Made by a program: the position numbers and the translations under genes. Of a stretch of DNA of 7,402 bases, positions 5,793 through 7,402 are shown piece by piece; positions within the stretch are counted from its first letter, which is position 1, and each line of letters starts with the position of its first letter. The notes beneath the pieces are model-generated. The model did no database searches and was not told the DNA's origin. It saw only the letters and a list, made by a program, of their open reading frames with translations. The stretch spans positions 1 to 7,402 of the forward strand of contig CABSHY010000060.1 of assembly GCA_902477615.1 (NCBI GenBank), written 5' to 3'. Origin of the DNA: an uncultured Sutterella sp. (GTDB taxonomy: Bacteria; Pseudomonadota; Gammaproteobacteria; Burkholderiales; Burkholderiaceae_F).

Positions 5793-7154
5793 ATGCTAGC
5801 TCTCTTTGCTGTTATCGTCACCGTGATTGCGGGTTGGGCGTTGATTAAACGCTACCAAACGCACATGGTGCTCCTTTTCGCTGGCTTGGCAATTTTCCTT
5901 GCCGCCATCGCCTTAGGCGAAACCTCTTTCCTTCCGAAGGGTGTGAAGCCCTCCGGCTTTGTCGGCTTTGACGTGATGGCCCTCTTAAAGAGCATCGGTA
6001 CGAAGCAAAGTGCCGGGATTGGCTTCCTTATTATGACGGCCGGTGGCTTTGCCGCTTACATGGATAAGATCGGTGCAGCTCGCGCTCTCGTGAACGTTGC
6101 CGTTAAGCCCTTAGCCATGTTAAAGGCCCCGTACCTCGTGCTCGTGGGTGGTTACCTCGTCGGTCAAACGCTCGTGATGGTGATCCCGTCTGCTGCAGGT
6201 TTGGCCATGTTGCTCCTCGTTGCCTTATTCCCGATTCTTCGTGGTGTGGGCGTTTCTGCCGCTGCTGCCTCTGCCGTTATCGGTACGTCTGCCGGTATGA
6301 CCTTGGGACCAGCCGCAGGGACTGCTAACCTTGCTGCTAAGACCGCAGGCCTTGACCCGATTATCTACTTCGTTCAATGCCAATTGCCGGTTGCAATTCC
6401 CACGCTTATCGCCGTTTGTATTTGCCACTACTTCGTGCAAAAGTACTACGACAACAAAAACGATGACGTCTACGCTGAAGCCACCGAAGCCAAGAAGACC
6501 GAAGCACCTGAAGTGCCGGTTTGGTACGCCATTTTCCCGTGGTTGCCTGTCGTTTTGATGATCGTTTTCAGTAAGCTTGTTGTGACGAGCATCAAGATTG
6601 ATACGGTGGCTGCATTGCTTCTCGTTTGGATCTTGGTTGTCATCGTTGAATTGATTCGCTTGCGCGATCCCAAGCGTGTGCTCAAGGACGCCGTCACCTT
6701 CTTCCAAGCCATGGGTAAGATGTTTGCCGGTATCGTCTCCTTGATCATTTGCGCAGAATTCTTTGCTAACGCTCTTAAGGTCTCCAGCCATATCACGATG
6801 CTCATCGACTCCGCTCAAGGTGTGGGCGCCGGTATGAACTTCATGACGATCATCTTGACGTCCATCGTCGGTTTGGTCACGTTCTTGACGGGTTCCGGTG
6901 TGGGCGCTTACTCGAGCTTTGCTGCTCTTGCTCCTGATGTTGCTGCCGGTCTCGGTGGTACGGTGACCTCGCTCGTGACGCCGATGCAATTTGCTTCCGG
7001 TATGTTGCGTGCCATGAGCCCGGTTGCAGGCGTCATCATCGCCGTTGCCGGTGCTGCGGGTGTCTCCCCGATGGCAATCGTGCGTCGTACGGCCGTCCCG
7101 ATGTTAGTCGGTATGGTTGTAACCATCATCGCTAACGCTATCTTCTTAGGTTAA
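5793..7154 (+). CDS. dcuC: DcuC-family C4-dicarboxylate carrier
   Basis: This is a 453-residue inner-membrane protein, close to the 461 residues of E. coli DcuC, with roughly 10-12 hydrophobic segments along its length. DcuC carriers move fumarate, succinate and related dicarboxylates, typically succinate efflux or fumarate-succinate exchange under anaerobic conditions. Stretches resembling E. coli DcuC include GGFAAYMDKIGA (84-95), PSAAGLAMLL (132-141), LTGSG (365-369) and MSPVAGVIIAVAG then RRTAVPMLVG (408-420 and 431-440). A charged loop at about 214-241 is probably cytoplasmic. GGAG lies seven bases before the ATG. It follows the lyase by 12 bp and is closed by a strong terminator, so the two are co-transcribed. 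Lysine is coded AAG in 17 of 19 cases, unlike the left-hand genes, which suggests strong expression. The transported substrate could be fumarate or the lyase's own substrate. A relative within the DcuC family (for example a YfcC-like carrier) is possible but fits less well. Confidence 0.9.
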   Translation: MLALFAVIVTVIAGWALIKRYQTHMVLLFAGLAIFLAAIALGETSFLPKGVKPSGFVGFDVMALLKSIGTKQSAGIGFLIMTAGGFAAYMDKIGAARALVNVAVKPLAMLKAPYLVLVGGYLVGQTLVMVIPSAAGLAMLLLVALFPILRGVGVSAAAASAVIGTSAGMTLGPAAGTANLAAKTAGLDPIIYFVQCQLPVAIPTLIAVCICHYFVQKYYDNKNDDVYAEATEAKKTEAPEVPVWYAIFPWLPVVLMIVFSKLVVTSIKIDTVAALLLVWILVVIVELIRLRDPKRVLKDAVTFFQAMGKMFAGIVSLIICAEFFANALKVSSHITMLIDSAQGVGAGMNFMTIILTSIVGLVTFLTGSGVGAYSSFAALAPDVAAGLGGTVTSLVTPMQFASGMLRAMSPVAGVIIAVAGAAGVSPMAIVRRTAVPMLVGMVVTIIANAIFLG

Positions 7155-7185
7155 TTTTTTAAACATCAACCAAAGACATAGACTT

Positions 7186-7218
7186 CGGCCACCTCGAAAA
7201 TGAGGTGGCCGTTTTTTT
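7186..7218 (+). terminator. Strong intrinsic terminator of the lyase-dcuC operon
   Basis: A perfect 10-bp stem CGGCCACCTC / GAGGTGGCCG (7186-7195 and 7202-7211) with loop GAAAAT is followed by seven T (7212-7218). It lies 31 bases after the dcuC stop. The minus-strand side has no T-run, so it should act rightward only. Confidence 0.93.
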
Positions 7219-7252
7219 CTAATGAAGAGGCAATCGAATTTTCTTTTCGTTG

Positions 7253-7303
7253 TACTAATTAATTACTGCTAACTACTAATCATAATTAGTAGCAAGATTA
7301 GCA
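7253..7303. repeat. Cluster of A+T-rich nested inverted repeats
   Basis: CTACTAAT / ATTAGTAG (7273-7280 and 7285-7292, 4-base loop) is framed by TGCTAA / TTAGCA (7267-7272 and 7298-7303). A perfect palindrome TAATTAATTA lies just to the left (7256-7265), and TACTAAT occurs again at 7253-7259. No open reading frame of note crosses it. A perfect TTGACA on the minus strand (7312-7307) is 16 bases from ACTAAT inside the repeat, so this could be a leftward promoter with its operator. The repeats themselves are certain; the function is not. Confidence 0.55.
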
Positions 7304-7340
7304 AGGTGTCAAGAAGTTTTTTTAGATTTGCGAAAGAAAG

Positions 7341-7376
7341 AAAAAAGGTTGAAACCAAATCAATGATCTCAACCTT
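7341..7376 (-). terminator. Leftward intrinsic terminator for a gene beyond the right edge
   Basis: AAGGTTGA / TCAACCTT (7345-7352 and 7369-7376) is a perfect 8-bp stem with a 16-base loop. On the minus strand it runs directly into TTTTTTC. On the plus strand the following bases are a poor T-run. It most likely ends a leftward gene whose stop is at or just outside the right edge; in-frame stops TAA or TGA are available at about 7385-7399. Confidence 0.6.
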
Positions 7377-7381
7377 CTCTT

Positions 7382-7399
7382 TAATCAGAACAGTGATTA
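7382..7399. repeat. Short inverted repeat at the right edge
   Basis: TAATCA / TGATTA (7382-7387 and 7394-7399) forms a 6-bp inverted repeat with a 6-base spacer. It sits just upstream of the leftward terminator and may be part of the 3' end of the neighbouring gene. It is too short to interpret further. Confidence 0.3.
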
Positions 7400-7402
7400 G
7401 CT

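Noticed and set aside
6225..6989. Long open frame of 254 codons antisense to dcuC
   Set aside because: Its product is a low-complexity, His/Arg/Asp-rich string with no recognisable domain, and it lies wholly inside a well-supported membrane carrier. It is a by-product of biased codon use.

Overview
The window carries six protein genes, one of them cut by the left edge. It looks like an ordinary bacterial chromosome segment with moderate G+C. TadA, a YgiW-type OB-fold protein, a LysR regulator and a DcuC carrier all fit a Proteobacterium. A gut-associated betaproteobacterium of the Sutterellaceae type is my best guess, but this rests on the general look of the proteins, not on a marker gene. 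I see no rRNA, tRNA, transposase, integrase or CRISPR array.

Layout. From 649 leftward off the edge runs tadA (tRNA adenosine-34 deaminase), with an unusual N-terminal extension of about 140 residues. Facing away from it at 748-1170 is a small exported protein of unknown function. A bidirectional terminator (1197-1220) separates it from a leftward hydantoinase/carbamoylase-family metallo-amidase (1249-2499). A second hairpin (2598-2634) insulates that gene from a leftward periplasmic BOF/YgiW-family protein (2647-3036). Next comes a leftward LysR-type regulator (3171-4178). A 186-bp divergent control region then precedes a rightward two-gene operon: an argininosuccinate-lyase-like enzyme (4365-5780) and a DcuC-type C4-dicarboxylate carrier (5793-7154). 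The operon ends in a strong terminator (7186-7218). The last 180 bp are A+T-rich and non-coding, with nested inverted repeats and a leftward terminator for a gene beyond the right edge.

How the genes may work together. The clearest unit is lysR / operator / lyase-dcuC. The divergent region holds overlapping TTTGC/GCAAA inverted repeats with LysR T-N11-A geometry, next to the regulator's own likely promoter. Lyases of this superfamily usually release fumarate from N- or O-substituted succinates, and DcuC carriers move C4-dicarboxylates. A regulated pathway that feeds fumarate to anaerobic respiration, or imports a dicarboxylate substrate, is therefore a reasonable inference. The substrate is unknown. 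The lyase lacks the His normally found in the YTHxQ segment of argininosuccinate lyases, so a housekeeping arginine role should not be assumed. The amidase may belong to the same nitrogen-compound catabolism, but nothing beyond proximity links it.
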